From Mesorhizobium erdmanii USDA 3471 (lineage in GTDB: Bacteria > Pseudomonadota > Alphaproteobacteria > Rhizobiales > Rhizobiaceae): a stretch of 64,000 bases of DNA. The stretch lies in the NCBI RefSeq assembly GCF_000472705.1, contig NZ_KI421455.1, forward strand, positions 1-64,000. The letters run 5' to 3'. Positions 17,111 through 25,454 of the stretch are shown here, in pieces. The notes under the pieces are model-generated. The model did not search any database and was not told the origin of the DNA. It worked only from the letters and a program-made list of their open reading frames with translations. Every line of letters starts with the position of its first letter. The stretch's first letter is position 1. The position numbers and the translations under genes were made by a program.

Positions 17111-17400
17111 AGATACTGACCGCCAACCGCCTGACAGATGGCATAGCCGTCTGGTACGCCGATGGCGGTTGGGCCGAGACGGTGGGCCAGGCCGACCTTG
17201 CCCATGACAAGGCTGCCGAGGACCGCCTGGAGGCAATCGGCGCCAAGGCCTATGCCGACAATGAAGTGGTCGATGTCAATCTGATCGACGCGGACGTCGT
17301 CGACGGCGTCGTCGAGCCGGTGCGGTTGCGTGAAAAGATCCGCGCAGCAGGCCCGACCATCCGCGGCGATCTCGGCAAGCAGGCCGAGCGGGCGGCATAG
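17107..17400 (+). CDS. DUF2849 protein of the sulfite reductase operon
   Basis: 97 aa, soluble, with a Trp-rich N-terminal block (GIAVWYADGGWAETV) and an acidic middle (NLIDADVVDG). DUF2849 genes occur almost always between cysG and cysI in alphaproteobacteria. By position it is a likely accessory or electron-supply factor for sulfite reduction; no activity is known. It overlaps cysG by 4 bp and is 45 bp from cysI. Confidence 0.85.
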   Translation: MKILTANRLTDGIAVWYADGGWAETVGQADLAHDKAAEDRLEAIGAKAYADNEVVDVNLIDADVVDGVVEPVRLREKIRAAGPTIRGDLGKQAERAA

Positions 17401-17445
17401 CCAGGATTTGAGTGAAACGGGCGGACGCGCCCTGAAAGACGAAGC

Positions 17446-19116
17446 ATGTACCGTTACGATGAGTTCGACCACGATTTTGTCCAGGCCCGCGTCGCCGAGT
17501 TTAGCGACCAGGTCCAGCGCCGGCTGTCCGGCGAGATCACTGAGGAGCAGTTCCGGCCGCTCAGGCTGATGAACGGCGTCTACCTGCAGCTGCACGCTTA
17601 CATGCTGCGGATCGCGGTGCCTTATGGCACGCTCAACGGCAAGCAACTGCGCATGCTGGGCCACATCGCCCGCAAATACGACAAGGGCTACGGCCATTTC
17701 ACCACGCGCCAGAACATCCAGTTCAACTGGCCGGCGCTGTCGGATATTCCAGCGATCCTCGCCGATCTGGCCAGCGTCGAGATGCACGCCATCCAGACCA
17801 GCGGAAACTGCATCCGCAACGTCACCGCCGACCACTTTGCCGGTGCTGCCGCGGATGAAGTCGCCGATCCGCGCCCCTATGCGGAAATCCTGCGGCAATG
17901 GTCATCGGTGCATCCGGAATTCTCCTTCCTGCCGAGAAAGTTCAAGATCGCGGTGACGGGCGCAGAGCGCGATCGCGCCGCCATCCAGACGCACGATATC
18001 GGCCTGCATCTGAAGAAGAACGCCGCCGGCGAACTCGGCTTTGCTGTGTATATCGGTGGCGGCCAGGGCCGCACGCCCATGGTGGCGAAGAAGGTCCGAG
18101 ACTTCCTGCCGGAAGCCGATCTTCTGTCCTACTGCACGGCGATCCTGCGCGTGTACAACCTCTATGGCCGCCGCGACAACAAGTACAAGGCGCGCATCAA
18201 GATCCTCGTGCACGAGACCGGCGTCGAGGAGATCACCCGCCAGGTCGAGGCCGAATGGCAGGAATTGAAGGACGCCGAGCTGAAGCTGCCGGATGCCGAC
18301 ATCCGTGCCATCGAAGCCTATTTCGCCCCGCCGGCGCTGACCGACCGACCGGAAGGCGACCAGGCGGTCAAGCTGGCGCGCCTCGATTCCAAGGGCTTTT
18401 CCGACTGGCTCGACCAGAATGTGGTGACGCATCGCCATCCCGACTACGCGGCGGTGACGATCTCGCTCAAGGGCATCGGCGAGGTGCCTGGCGACGCGTC
18501 CGACAGCCAGATGGAAGCGGTCGCCGACATCGCCGAAAAGTACGCTTTCGACGAGCTGCGCGTCAGCCATGAGCAGAACCTGATCCTGCCGCACGTGGCG
18601 CGCGCCGACCTCAAGGCGGTTTATGACGCGCTGGTCGACATCGGGTTGGCGACGGCTAATTCCAATTTGATATCTGATATAATCTCGTGCCCAGGCCTCG
18701 ACTATTGCGCGCTGGCGACGGCCCGCTCGATCCCGATCGCACAGGAGATATCGCAGCGCTTCGCTTCGATGGAGCGGCAGCGCGAGATCGGCGAGTTGAA
18801 GCTGAAGATCTCCGGCTGCATCAATGCCTGCGGCCATCACCATGTCGGCCATATCGGCATCCTTGGGGTCGAGAAGAAGGGCTCCGAGCTCTATCAGGTG
18901 ACGCTGGGCGGTTCGGCCGACGAGAATACGTCGGTCGGCGAGATAATCGGCCGCGGCTTTTCTTCGGAAGAGATCACCGACGCCATCGAGCAGATCGTCG
19001 AGACCTATCTCGGCCTTCGGCTCAATGCCCAAGAAAAATTCATCGACGCTTACCGCCGTGTCGGTCCCGCGCCGTTCAAGGAGGCGCTCTATGCTGGCGA
19101 AGCCAAGGCCGCTTGA
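17446..19116 (+). CDS. cysI: Sulfite reductase hemoprotein (nitrite/sulfite reductase family)
   Basis: 556 aa. The four Cys ligands of the coupled siroheme-4Fe4S centre are present: C415-x5-C421 (SCPGLDYC) and C458-x3-C462 (SGCINACGHHH). Two ferrodoxin-like half domains and the Arg/Lys-rich substrate pocket are apparent (TTRQNIQFNW). It reduces sulfite to sulfide with six electrons. No flavoprotein subunit gene (cysJ) is nearby, so a ferredoxin-type donor or the DUF2849/DUF934 partners may supply electrons. The 3' end overlaps cysH by 26 bp. Confidence 0.95.
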   Translation: MYRYDEFDHDFVQARVAEFSDQVQRRLSGEITEEQFRPLRLMNGVYLQLHAYMLRIAVPYGTLNGKQLRMLGHIARKYDKGYGHFTTRQNIQFNWPALSDIPAILADLASVEMHAIQTSGNCIRNVTADHFAGAAADEVADPRPYAEILRQWSSVHPEFSFLPRKFKIAVTGAERDRAAIQTHDIGLHLKKNAAGELGFAVYIGGGQGRTPMVAKKVRDFLPEADLLSYCTAILRVYNLYGRRDNKYKARIKILVHETGVEEITRQVEAEWQELKDAELKLPDADIRAIEAYFAPPALTDRPEGDQAVKLARLDSKGFSDWLDQNVVTHRHPDYAAVTISLKGIGEVPGDASDSQMEAVADIAEKYAFDELRVSHEQNLILPHVARADLKAVYDALVDIGLATANSNLISDIISCPGLDYCALATARSIPIAQEISQRFASMERQREIGELKLKISGCINACGHHHVGHIGILGVEKKGSELYQVTLGGSADENTSVGEIIGRGFSSEEITDAIEQIVETYLGLRLNAQEKFIDAYRRVGPAPFKEALYAGEAKAA

Positions 19117-19855
19117 CCATATAGCCGACGTCGATGACGGCGTCGCCGCCAAGGCGGCGGGGCTCGATGCGCTCTATGGCCATCTGAAGCCGCTCGAGAT
19201 CATCGAACGTTCGGCGCGCGAACTGTTTCACGACGAAATCGCCGCCGTGTCGTCCTTTGGGGCGGACTCGGCGGTACTGCTGCACATGATCGCGGAGATC
19301 GACCGCACGCTACCGGTCATCTTCCTCGACACCGGCAAGCATTTCGAGGAGACGCTCGGCTATCGCGACGCGCTCGTCGCGGATTTCGGGCTGACCAACA
19401 TCCAGGTCATCAAACCCGAGGAAGCGGCGCTCGCGCGGATCGACCCGGCGGGCAATCTGCATCAGAGCAACACCGACGCCTGCTGCGACGTGCGCAAGGT
19501 CGAGCCGTTGGCTAGGGGCGTGGCGCCGTTCCGGGCCTGGTTCACCGGCCGCAAGCGCTTCCAGGCCTCGACGCGGGCGGCACTGCCGGTGTTCGAGGCG
19601 GTCGGCGCGCGTATCCGCATCAATCCGCTGGCGCATTGGACGACATCGGACCAGGCGGACTACATGCGCGCGCATGCGCTGCGCGAAAATCCGCTGGTCG
19701 CCTATGGCTATCTGTCGATCGGCTGCTTCCCGTGCACGCAACCGGTGCAGCCGGGTGAGGACGCGCGCAGCGGCCGCTGGGCCGGTCATGCCAAGACCGA
19801 GTGCGGCATTCACCTGTCGGGACTGGAAGTATCGCTGACCGACGCATCCCTCTAG
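19091..19855 (+). CDS. cysH: Assimilatory adenylyl-sulfate (APS) reductase
   Basis: 254 aa from MLAKPRPLDH. AAGGAGG 6-7 nt upstream supports this start, inside the end of cysI, over the longer frame at 19025. The PAPS/APS reductase fold has SSFGADSAVLLHM for nucleotide binding. C131-C132 (DACCDVRK) and C212-x2-C215 (CFPC) form the 4Fe-4S site that marks the APS-using branch. C238 in ECGIHL is the catalytic Cys that forms the thiosulfonate with thioredoxin. It reduces APS to sulfite for cysI. No ATP sulfurylase gene lies nearby. Confidence 0.95.
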   Translation: MLAKPRPLDHIADVDDGVAAKAAGLDALYGHLKPLEIIERSARELFHDEIAAVSSFGADSAVLLHMIAEIDRTLPVIFLDTGKHFEETLGYRDALVADFGLTNIQVIKPEEAALARIDPAGNLHQSNTDACCDVRKVEPLARGVAPFRAWFTGRKRFQASTRAALPVFEAVGARIRINPLAHWTTSDQADYMRAHALRENPLVAYGYLSIGCFPCTQPVQPGEDARSGRWAGHAKTECGIHLSGLEVSLTDASL

Positions 19856-19866
19856 GATGTGCTGAT

Positions 19867-19984
19867 ATTCAGGTGAGGCTGGCCTGCAAACGGCAGCTTC
19901 CTACGCTTCCGGTGCTGACGTAGTTCAAGTACGCTCCGCTCCGGTTCTCGGAAGCCGCCATTTTCGGCGCAGCCTGACCTGAAT
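19867..19984. repeat. 118-bp palindromic element inside the sulfur operon
   Basis: The outer arms ATTCAGGTGAGGCTG (19867-19881) and CAGCCTGACCTGAAT (19970-19984) are inverted and match at 14 of 15 positions. Inside are further inverted segments such as GGCAGCTTCC near 19893 and GGAAGCCGCC near 19950. It fits a folded RNA or a non-autonomous palindromic element of the kind scattered in Mesorhizobium genomes. It separates cysH from the DUF934 gene. Confidence 0.75.
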
Positions 19985-20025
19985 CTCAACACGTCCTTGG
20001 CTCGTTTGAATATTTAGGACCTTTT

Positions 20026-20559
20026 ATGACTGAAACGACGACACCGGAGACCCGGCTCTGGACCCCGGAGGGTTTTCGCGAGGACGAATGGGCTCACGCC
20101 GAAAGTGCGGACGCGCTTTCGGGCAATGGCCGCTTCATCCTGCCGTTGCAGGCATTCCTCGGTCTTGATCCGGAGGTGCGCCGGTCCGCCAAGGAGCGGC
20201 TCGGCGTGGTACTGCAGCCCGGCGACCAGCTCGAGAAGATCGCCGACCTGCTCGACCAGCTGTCGCTGGTGGCGCTGGTCTTCCCGGCCTTCAGCGACGG
20301 CCGCTCCTTCTCCAAGGCTGAGCTGCTGCGTAGCCGCTATCATTTCGAAGGCGTCGTTCGCGCCACCGGCCAGGTGCTGGTCGACCCGTTGCCGCATATG
20401 CTGCGGCTGGGCTTCGATGAGTTCGAGATCTCGAACCCGGTGCTGTTGAAGCGCCTGGAAGAGGGCCGCACCGGCGGGCTGGGTCTTTATTACCAGCCGA
20501 CCGCCGTGGCGGAGCCAAAAGGGCCGAAATATTCTTGGCGGCGCGTTCGCGAGAGCTGA
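20026..20559 (+). CDS. DUF934 protein of the sulfate-assimilation operon
   Basis: 177 aa, soluble. The core LVFPAFSDGRSFSKAELLR, followed by GQVLVDPLPHMLRLGFDEFE, is the DUF934 signature. The family is conserved next to cysI and cysH in proteobacteria and is thought to act as an accessory (electron-transfer or assembly) factor of sulfite reduction, without biochemical proof. It sits 171 bp after cysH because of the palindromic element, so it may be only partly co-expressed. Confidence 0.87.
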   Translation: MTETTTPETRLWTPEGFREDEWAHAESADALSGNGRFILPLQAFLGLDPEVRRSAKERLGVVLQPGDQLEKIADLLDQLSLVALVFPAFSDGRSFSKAELLRSRYHFEGVVRATGQVLVDPLPHMLRLGFDEFEISNPVLLKRLEEGRTGGLGLYYQPTAVAEPKGPKYSWRRVRES

Positions 20560-20654
20560 CGCAGCGGTAATCGAGCGCGTCTTTACATCAGCTCTGATCA
20601 GGCCTTCTCTTGGCTGTCCGGACGGAAACATCCGCCGGGCGCGAGGAGGAAACC

Positions 20655-22262
20655 ATGGCTTTCGACTATGTCATCGCAGGCGGCGGGTCGGCCGGTTGCG
20701 CGCTTGCTTCACGGCTTTCCGAAGACCCTTCGAAGACGGTCTGCCTGATCGAAGCCGGCGGCGAGGGCAAGGATTTTCTGATTCGCGCTCCTGCGGGGGT
20801 GATCGCACTGCTGCCGGGCCGACCGAAGATCAACAACTGGGCCTTCGACACGGTGCCGCAGCAAGGTCTCGGCGGCCGCAAGGGCTACCAGCCACGCGGC
20901 AAAGCGCTGGGTGGCTCCAGTGCCATCAACGCCATGCTTTATGTCAGGGGCCATCGCAGCGACTACGACGGATGGGCCGAACTAGGCTGCAGCGGCTGGT
21001 CATGGGACGAGGTGCTGCCCTATTTCCGCCGCGCCGAAGGCAACCAGCGCGGGGCTGACGCGCTGCACGGTGACGATGGGCCGTTACGGGTCGCCGAGCA
21101 GCAGGATCCGCGTGAACTCTCCAGGGCCTTTGTCGAGGCCTGCGGCGAAAACCAGATACGCCGCAATGATGATTTCAACGGCATCGAGCAGGAAGGTGCC
21201 GGGCTTTACCAGGTCACGCAATTCTGGGGTGAGCGCCGCAATGGCGAGCGCTGTTCGGCTGCGGCCGCCTATCTGCACCCGGCGATGAGCCGGTCGAACC
21301 TCACCGTCATCACTGGAGCGCGTGCCACCGGCGTCGTCCTTGACGGCAAGCGGGCTACGGGCGTGCGCTATAGCAAGGGCAAAAGCGAGGCCATCGCGAA
21401 GGCCCGGCGCGAGGTCATCGTCTGTGGCGGAGCCTTCGGCTCGCCTCAGCTCCTGCTGCTGTCCGGGATCGGTCCGGCGGTCGAGCTTGCCGCGCATGGC
21501 ATTGCGGTTGCGCACGAACTGCCAGGCGTCGGCAAGAACCTGCAGGATCATCTCGATTTCATCATGGGCTGGACGTCTAGGAATGCCGACATGATGGGCA
21601 TCGGCCTGCGCGGCCTGCCCGGCCTGTTGCGGCACATGCTGCGCTGGCGCAAGGATGGCGGTGGCATGATCGCGACGCCCTACGCCGAAGGTGGCGCTTT
21701 CCTCAGATCCGATCCGGCGATCGACCGGCCGGACCTGCAACTGCATTTCTGCATCGCCATCGTCGACGATCATGGTCGCAAGCTGCATATGGGCTACGGC
21801 TTTTCCTGCCATGTCTGTGTGCTGCGTCCGCATTCGCGCGGCGAGGTGGGGCTGTCGTCACCGGACCCGCTGGCGCCACCGCGCATCGATCCGCGTTTTC
21901 TGTCCGACCAGCGCGATGCCGACCTGTTGCTCAAGGGCGCCAGAATGATGCGCGCCATATTGGAGGCGCCGGCGCTGGCCAGATATCGCGACAAGGAAAT
22001 CTACACCGCCGGCGTTTCCAGCGACGCTGACTTGATGTTGCATATCAGGGCTCGCGCCGACACCATCTATCACCCCGTCGGCACCTGCAAGATGGGCGTC
22101 GACGACATGGCCGTGGTCGATCCTGAACTCAGGGTGTACGGGCTTGAAGGGCTGCGGGTCGTCGACGCCTCGGTGATGCCGACGCTGATCGGCGGCAACA
22201 CCAATGCGCCGACGATCATGATCGCCGAAAAGGCGGCCGACATGATCAAGGCGGCTGCCTGA
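20655..22262 (+). CDS. GMC family oxidoreductase (choline dehydrogenase-like)
   Basis: 535 aa FAD enzyme; the start at MAFDYVIAGGGSAGC has GAGGAGG 8 nt upstream. The dinucleotide motif is at residues 8-14 (GGGSAG). GMC signature 1 (GGSSAINAMLYVRGHRSDYD) and signature 2 (GAFGSPQLLLLSGIG) are both present. The active-site His (YHPVGTCKMG) and Asn (GGNTNAPTIMIAEKA) are in the C-terminal domain. It oxidises a primary alcohol; choline itself is unlikely because there is no bet operon around it. It stands alone between the sulfur operon and the DJ-1 gene. Confidence 0.92.
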   Translation: MAFDYVIAGGGSAGCALASRLSEDPSKTVCLIEAGGEGKDFLIRAPAGVIALLPGRPKINNWAFDTVPQQGLGGRKGYQPRGKALGGSSAINAMLYVRGHRSDYDGWAELGCSGWSWDEVLPYFRRAEGNQRGADALHGDDGPLRVAEQQDPRELSRAFVEACGENQIRRNDDFNGIEQEGAGLYQVTQFWGERRNGERCSAAAAYLHPAMSRSNLTVITGARATGVVLDGKRATGVRYSKGKSEAIAKARREVIVCGGAFGSPQLLLLSGIGPAVELAAHGIAVAHELPGVGKNLQDHLDFIMGWTSRNADMMGIGLRGLPGLLRHMLRWRKDGGGMIATPYAEGGAFLRSDPAIDRPDLQLHFCIAIVDDHGRKLHMGYGFSCHVCVLRPHSRGEVGLSSPDPLAPPRIDPRFLSDQRDADLLLKGARMMRAILEAPALARYRDKEIYTAGVSSDADLMLHIRARADTIYHPVGTCKMGVDDMAVVDPELRVYGLEGLRVVDASVMPTLIGGNTNAPTIMIAEKAADMIKAAA

Positions 22263-22455
22263 CTGATATTTTGGTCGAACCAGAGGTGCTGTTTTCGTCC
22301 ACCAGGGAGGGTTGTGTGTCGTCTTTTGCCGATCGCAAATCAGGCTGGTCGGACCAATTGTGCGATTTATGCTTTTCCTTTTGACATCCGCCCCCTAGGA
22401 TACGGGTATTATTTCGTGACCAGAAATAAATATGGCCACAAGGGAGGAACCGGGA

Positions 22456-23076
22456 ATGGCTGGCAAGAAGATATTGATGCTCGTTGGCGAGTTCAGCGAG
22501 GAGTATGAGATTTTCGTCTTTGAACAGGCCATGCACGCCGTCGGCCACACCGTGCACGTCGTCTGCCCGGACAAGAAGGCGGGCGAGGTGCTGAAGACCT
22601 CGCTGCATGATTTCGAAGGCCACCAGACCTACACGGAAAAGCCCGGCCACGACTACATCCTCAACAAGACGTTCTCCGAAGTGGACGTGGCCAAATATGA
22701 CGCCGTCTATGCGGCGGGCGGGCGCGGCCCCGAATACATCCGCATCGACAAGCGGGTGCAGGCCCTGGTGCGGCATTTCCACGAGGCGGGCAAGCCGATC
22801 TTCACCATCTGCCATGGCGTGCAGATCCTGATCGCGGTCGACGGCGTGGTGCGCGGCAGGGAAGTGGCGGCGCTGCACTATTGCGAGCCGGAAGTGACGC
22901 TGGCCGGCGGCATCTACATCGACGTCGCGCCGACCGGCGCCCATGTCGACGGCAATCTCGTTTCAGCCAAGGGCTGGCCTGGCCTGTCCAACTTCATCCG
23001 CGAATGCCTGAAGGTGCTGGGTACCGAAATCCGTCACGGCGAAATCCTGATGCGTGACGAGCGCCAGGCGGCTTGA
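22456..23076 (+). CDS. DJ-1/PfpI family protein
   Basis: 206 aa from MAGKKILMLVGEFSEEYEIF, with GGGAGGA 8 nt upstream; the in-frame ATG at 22432 is less likely. The nucleophile elbow ICHGVQIL places the reactive Cys at 119 with His 120. The acidic residue near the active site (VGEFSEEYE) is the usual Glu of the family. Members include deglycases/glyoxalase III and stress chaperones; PfpI-type protease activity is less likely. The upstream 190 bp are AT-rich and probably hold the promoter. The 3' end shares a bidirectional terminator with the desaturase gene. Confidence 0.88.
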   Translation: MAGKKILMLVGEFSEEYEIFVFEQAMHAVGHTVHVVCPDKKAGEVLKTSLHDFEGHQTYTEKPGHDYILNKTFSEVDVAKYDAVYAAGGRGPEYIRIDKRVQALVRHFHEAGKPIFTICHGVQILIAVDGVVRGREVAALHYCEPEVTLAGGIYIDVAPTGAHVDGNLVSAKGWPGLSNFIRECLKVLGTEIRHGEILMRDERQAA

Positions 23077-23088
23077 TCCGATGGCAAG

Positions 23089-23110
23089 CTGCCGCGCCAT
23101 GGCGCGGCAG
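23089..23110. terminator. perfect palindrome, shared bidirectional terminator
   Basis: CTGCCGCGCC (23089-23098) and GGCGCGGCAG (23101-23110) are perfect 10-bp arms around AT. It sits between the convergent DJ-1 and desaturase stops. There is a T-containing stretch only on the plus side (GCTTTCT). Confidence 0.6.
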
Positions 23111-23115
23111 GCTTT

Positions 23116-24138
23116 CTACGCCAAGGCGCGTGCCTCGCGGAACGACACCAGCTTACGGCGGTTTTCGTCCCACAAGGCCAGTTTGACGCAGCGCAGGCTG
23201 TCGAGCAGCGTGACGCGGCCAATGCCACGCAGTTCCGGATAATCCCGCAGCACTTCCTGCAGCCGGTAGCCCGGCACCTTGGCGGAGAGGTGATGGACGT
23301 GGTGGACGCCGATATTGCCGGTGAACCAGTTCAGCACCGGCGGCAGGTCGTAATAGGACGAGCCGTGCAGGGCGGCATGCTGGAATTCCCAGTCGTCATC
23401 CTTCGCCCATTCCGTCTCCTCGAACTGGTGCTGGACGTAGAACAGCCAGATGCCGGCCGAACCGGCGAGAACGACGATCGGCAAGTGGACGACCAGGAAC
23501 GCACCCGGGCCGACGGCCCAGATAAGCAGGGCCGCCGCAAGCGCGATGGCGAGATTGGTGGTCATCGATGACACCCAAGGCGTCAAGCCGCCGCGCATCA
23601 TGCCGATCGGCAGCCTTTGCGAGAAGATGAACAGCCAGATCGGTCCAAGACCGAACATCACCAGCGGGTGGCGATAGAGACGATAGCCAAGGCGCCCGCG
23701 CCAGGACAATTGCCTGTACTCGGCAACCGTCAGCGTCCTGATGTCGCCCATACCGCGCTCATCGAGATTGCCGGCGCTGGCATGATGTGTCGCGTGGGCG
23801 CGCCGCCAGCAATCGTAGGGCGTCAGTGTGAGCACGCCGAGCGCGCGGCCGATCCAGTCGTCGGCGTAGCGGTTGGCGAAGAAGGAGCCATGGCCGCAAT
23901 CGTGCTGGATCATGAAGATGCGCACCAGGAACCCGGCCGCCGGAAGAACCAGGATCAGTCCCCACCAATGGCCATAGGCATAGGCCGCCGCGGACATGGC
24001 CCAGAGCGTGGCGAACGGAATGAGGGTGATGGCGAGTTCGACGGCGCTGCGTCGCCGGTCCGGCTTCTTGTAGCGTGCCAGAATCTTCAGCCAGGCACGC
24101 TTGCTGTTGGCGGCCGCGTCGGGGGAAATCATGTTCAT
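23116..24138 (-). CDS. Fatty acid desaturase, membrane type
   Basis: 340 aa integral membrane di-iron enzyme. The three His boxes are HDCGH (79-83), HATHH (115-119) and HHVHH (279-283), with four hydrophobic segments between them (about 34-75 and 195-235). This arrangement matches the acyl-lipid omega-type desaturases (DesA-like). It introduces a double bond into membrane acyl chains, typically in response to cold. A palindrome about 50 bp upstream (24189-24205) may be its operator. Two start codons, Met1 and Met3, are equally possible. Confidence 0.92.
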   Translation of the reverse strand: MNMISPDAAANSKRAWLKILARYKKPDRRRSAVELAITLIPFATLWAMSAAAYAYGHWWGLILVLPAAGFLVRIFMIQHDCGHGSFFANRYADDWIGRALGVLTLTPYDCWRRAHATHHASAGNLDERGMGDIRTLTVAEYRQLSWRGRLGYRLYRHPLVMFGLGPIWLFIFSQRLPIGMMRGGLTPWVSSMTTNLAIALAAALLIWAVGPGAFLVVHLPIVVLAGSAGIWLFYVQHQFEETEWAKDDDWEFQHAALHGSSYYDLPPVLNWFTGNIGVHHVHHLSAKVPGYRLQEVLRDYPELRGIGRVTLLDSLRCVKLALWDENRRKLVSFREARALA

Positions 24139-24188
24139 CAGGAATCATAGGCGGGGCGTGTGGCCGCCGCAAGGCGACCATCACGTAA

Positions 24189-24205
24189 AATTACTGTGCG
24201 TAATT
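24189..24205. promoter_or_regulatory. operator candidate upstream of the desaturase gene
   Basis: AATTAC-TGTGC-GTAATT has perfect 6-bp arms with a 5-nt centre, starting 51 bp before the desaturase start codon, in an AT-rich stretch. Confidence 0.4.
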
Positions 24206-24272
24206 GTCGCGCGAAAGACGATTTTGAACCGCTCCTTGCGTCCTGAGAGGCGGCGATTGACCGGTCGGCTGC

Positions 24273-24473
24273 CTATCGGCGACCGCCGCCAAGGCTTTTG
24301 CTCTCCATCCGATCGAGATGGTCAAGCAATTCCCTGAAGCGATTGGGAATGTCGGCTTCCGCACGGAAAGCCGGCAAGGTGCGCAGAAAGCGCGTCATCG
24401 CCTCGGCACCGAACTGGCGCCTGACTTCGGCGGCGAGCCTTTCTCCTTTTTCAGCCTTGTCGCGGGTCATCAT
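24273..24473 (-). CDS. 66-aa hypothetical protein with a NepR-like C-terminal motif
   Basis: From MMTRDKAEKGERLAAEVRRQ, charged and helical, ending IPNRFRELLDHLDRMESK. That block recalls the PxPDRFLDLLxxLD signature of NepR anti-sigma factors, but the N-terminal half does not clearly match, so the identity is open. ACAGGA about 9-10 nt upstream is the ribosome-binding site. An EcfG-like promoter (one mismatch in CGTT) lies directly upstream at 24498-24523. If real, it would be a small stress-regulated regulator. The alternative is an unrelated small helical protein. Confidence 0.5.
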   Translation of the reverse strand: MMTRDKAEKGERLAAEVRRQFGAEAMTRFLRTLPAFRAEADIPNRFRELLDHLDRMESKSLGGGRR

Positions 24474-24497
24474 TTCAAAATCCTGTGTCGGCTCCAA

Positions 24498-24523
24498 AAC
24501 TCCTCCAGCAAGGGAATGGTTCC
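24498..24523 (-). promoter_or_regulatory. EcfG-like promoter with one -10 mismatch
   Basis: On the minus strand GGAAC (24523-24519) is followed after 17 nt by AGTT (24501-24498); the consensus is CGTT. It is placed about 25 nt before the start codon of the 66-aa gene. Confidence 0.4.
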
Positions 24524-24640
24524 CCCATCACGCTTCCGTGGCAAGCCAAGCTGGCAAGCACGGTAAAATTTGAATTAAAATCGAGGCATCCCCATTGATC
24601 GCCTTCCAGGTCCGGTCAAAGCTTCAATGGTGGCTTGCCC

Positions 24641-24669
24641 CTTGATTTTTGACCGCCAAACCTCGATAT
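24641..24669 (+). promoter_or_regulatory. grpE promoter, housekeeping or RpoH type
   Basis: CTTGAT (24641-24646), 17 nt, CGATAT (24664-24669). This is close to both the rhizobial vegetative consensus and the RpoH type (CTTGA with a C-rich -10). It lies 42 bp upstream of the grpE start. Confidence 0.5.
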
Positions 24670-24711
24670 CGGGCACAAAATCCATACCATTCAAGATGAC
24701 GGGAAACGGCG

Positions 24712-25344
24712 ATGAGCGACCAGGCAAAAGACGAACGCGCGCCCAGTGAAGCCGAGGCGGCCGAGGCCAATGCCGAGCGCACGGAAGGCGGCATTGACGG
24801 CGATTATGAAGCGCTTGTGCGGCTGTTGAAGGAAAATGAAGAGCTGAAGGACCGCGCGCTGCGCGTAGCGGCGGAGATGGAGAACCTGCGGCGCCGCACC
24901 GCGCGCGACGTGCACGACGCGCGCACCTATGCGGTTGCGAATTTCGCCCGCGACATGCTGTCGGTGTCGGACAATCTGCGCCGCGCGCTGGACGCCATCC
25001 CCGCCGAGGCCAAGGCGTCTGGCGACGCCGGCTTCAAGGCGCTGATCGAAGGCGTCGACCTGACCGAGCGCGCCATGCTGTCGGCGTTGGAACGGCACGG
25101 GGTCAAGAAACTGACGCCGGAAGGCGAGAAGTTCGATCCGAACTTCCACCAGGCCATGTTCGAGATTCCTAATCCGGAGGTTCCCGCCGGCACTGTCATC
25201 CAGGTGGTGCAACCGGGCTATTCGATCGGAGAGCGCGTGCTGCGGCCGGCCATGGTGGGCGTCGCCAAGGGCGGCCCGAAGATTGCCGCCGAGGCGCCGG
25301 TCGAGCCGGGGCCGGTCAACGAGCAGGCGGAGAAGGATGCTTGA
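24712..25344 (+). CDS. grpE: GrpE nucleotide exchange factor
   Basis: 210 aa. An acidic N-terminal tail (1-40) leads into the long paired coiled-coil helix with [19 protein letters not shown]. The C-terminal beta domain has [19 protein letters not shown] and [19 protein letters not shown], both signatures of the family. It releases ADP from DnaK in the heat-shock chaperone cycle. The gene stands alone: hrcA and dnaK are not adjacent. The promoter at 24641 could be read by RpoH. Confidence 0.97.
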   Translation: MSDQAKDERAPSEAEAAEANAERTEGGIDGDYEALVRLLKENEELKDRALRVAAEMENLRRRTARDVHDARTYAVANFARDMLSVSDNLRRALDAIPAEAKASGDAGFKALIEGVDLTERAMLSALERHGVKKLTPEGEKFDPNFHQAMFEIPNPEVPAGTVIQVVQPGYSIGERVLRPAMVGVAKGGPKIAAEAPVEPGPVNEQAEKDA

Positions 25345-25453
25345 TAGGGATTAGGCAGTAGGCAGTAGGGAAATAGGCAGTCGTATCAATCGCGCGGCTT
25401 CGTGCTATGCATATGCCCCATTCCTAATTCCTAATTCCTAATCCCTACTGCCT
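25345..25453. repeat. modular direct and inverted repeats between grpE and the TRIC-like gene
   Basis: AGGCAGTAGGG (25360-25370) and CCCTACTGCCT (25443-25453) are perfect 11-bp inverted arms. The left side holds tandem TAGGCAG units. The right side holds three tandem ATTCCTA units (25420-25440). The right arm ends 1 bp before the next start codon. Confidence 0.7.
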
Positions 25454-25454
25454 C

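Noticed and set aside
22381-22412. TTGACA before the DJ-1 gene as a complete promoter
   Set aside because: No -10 at the usual 16-18 nt spacing is convincing (TATTAT is 20 nt away), so it was not listed as a feature.
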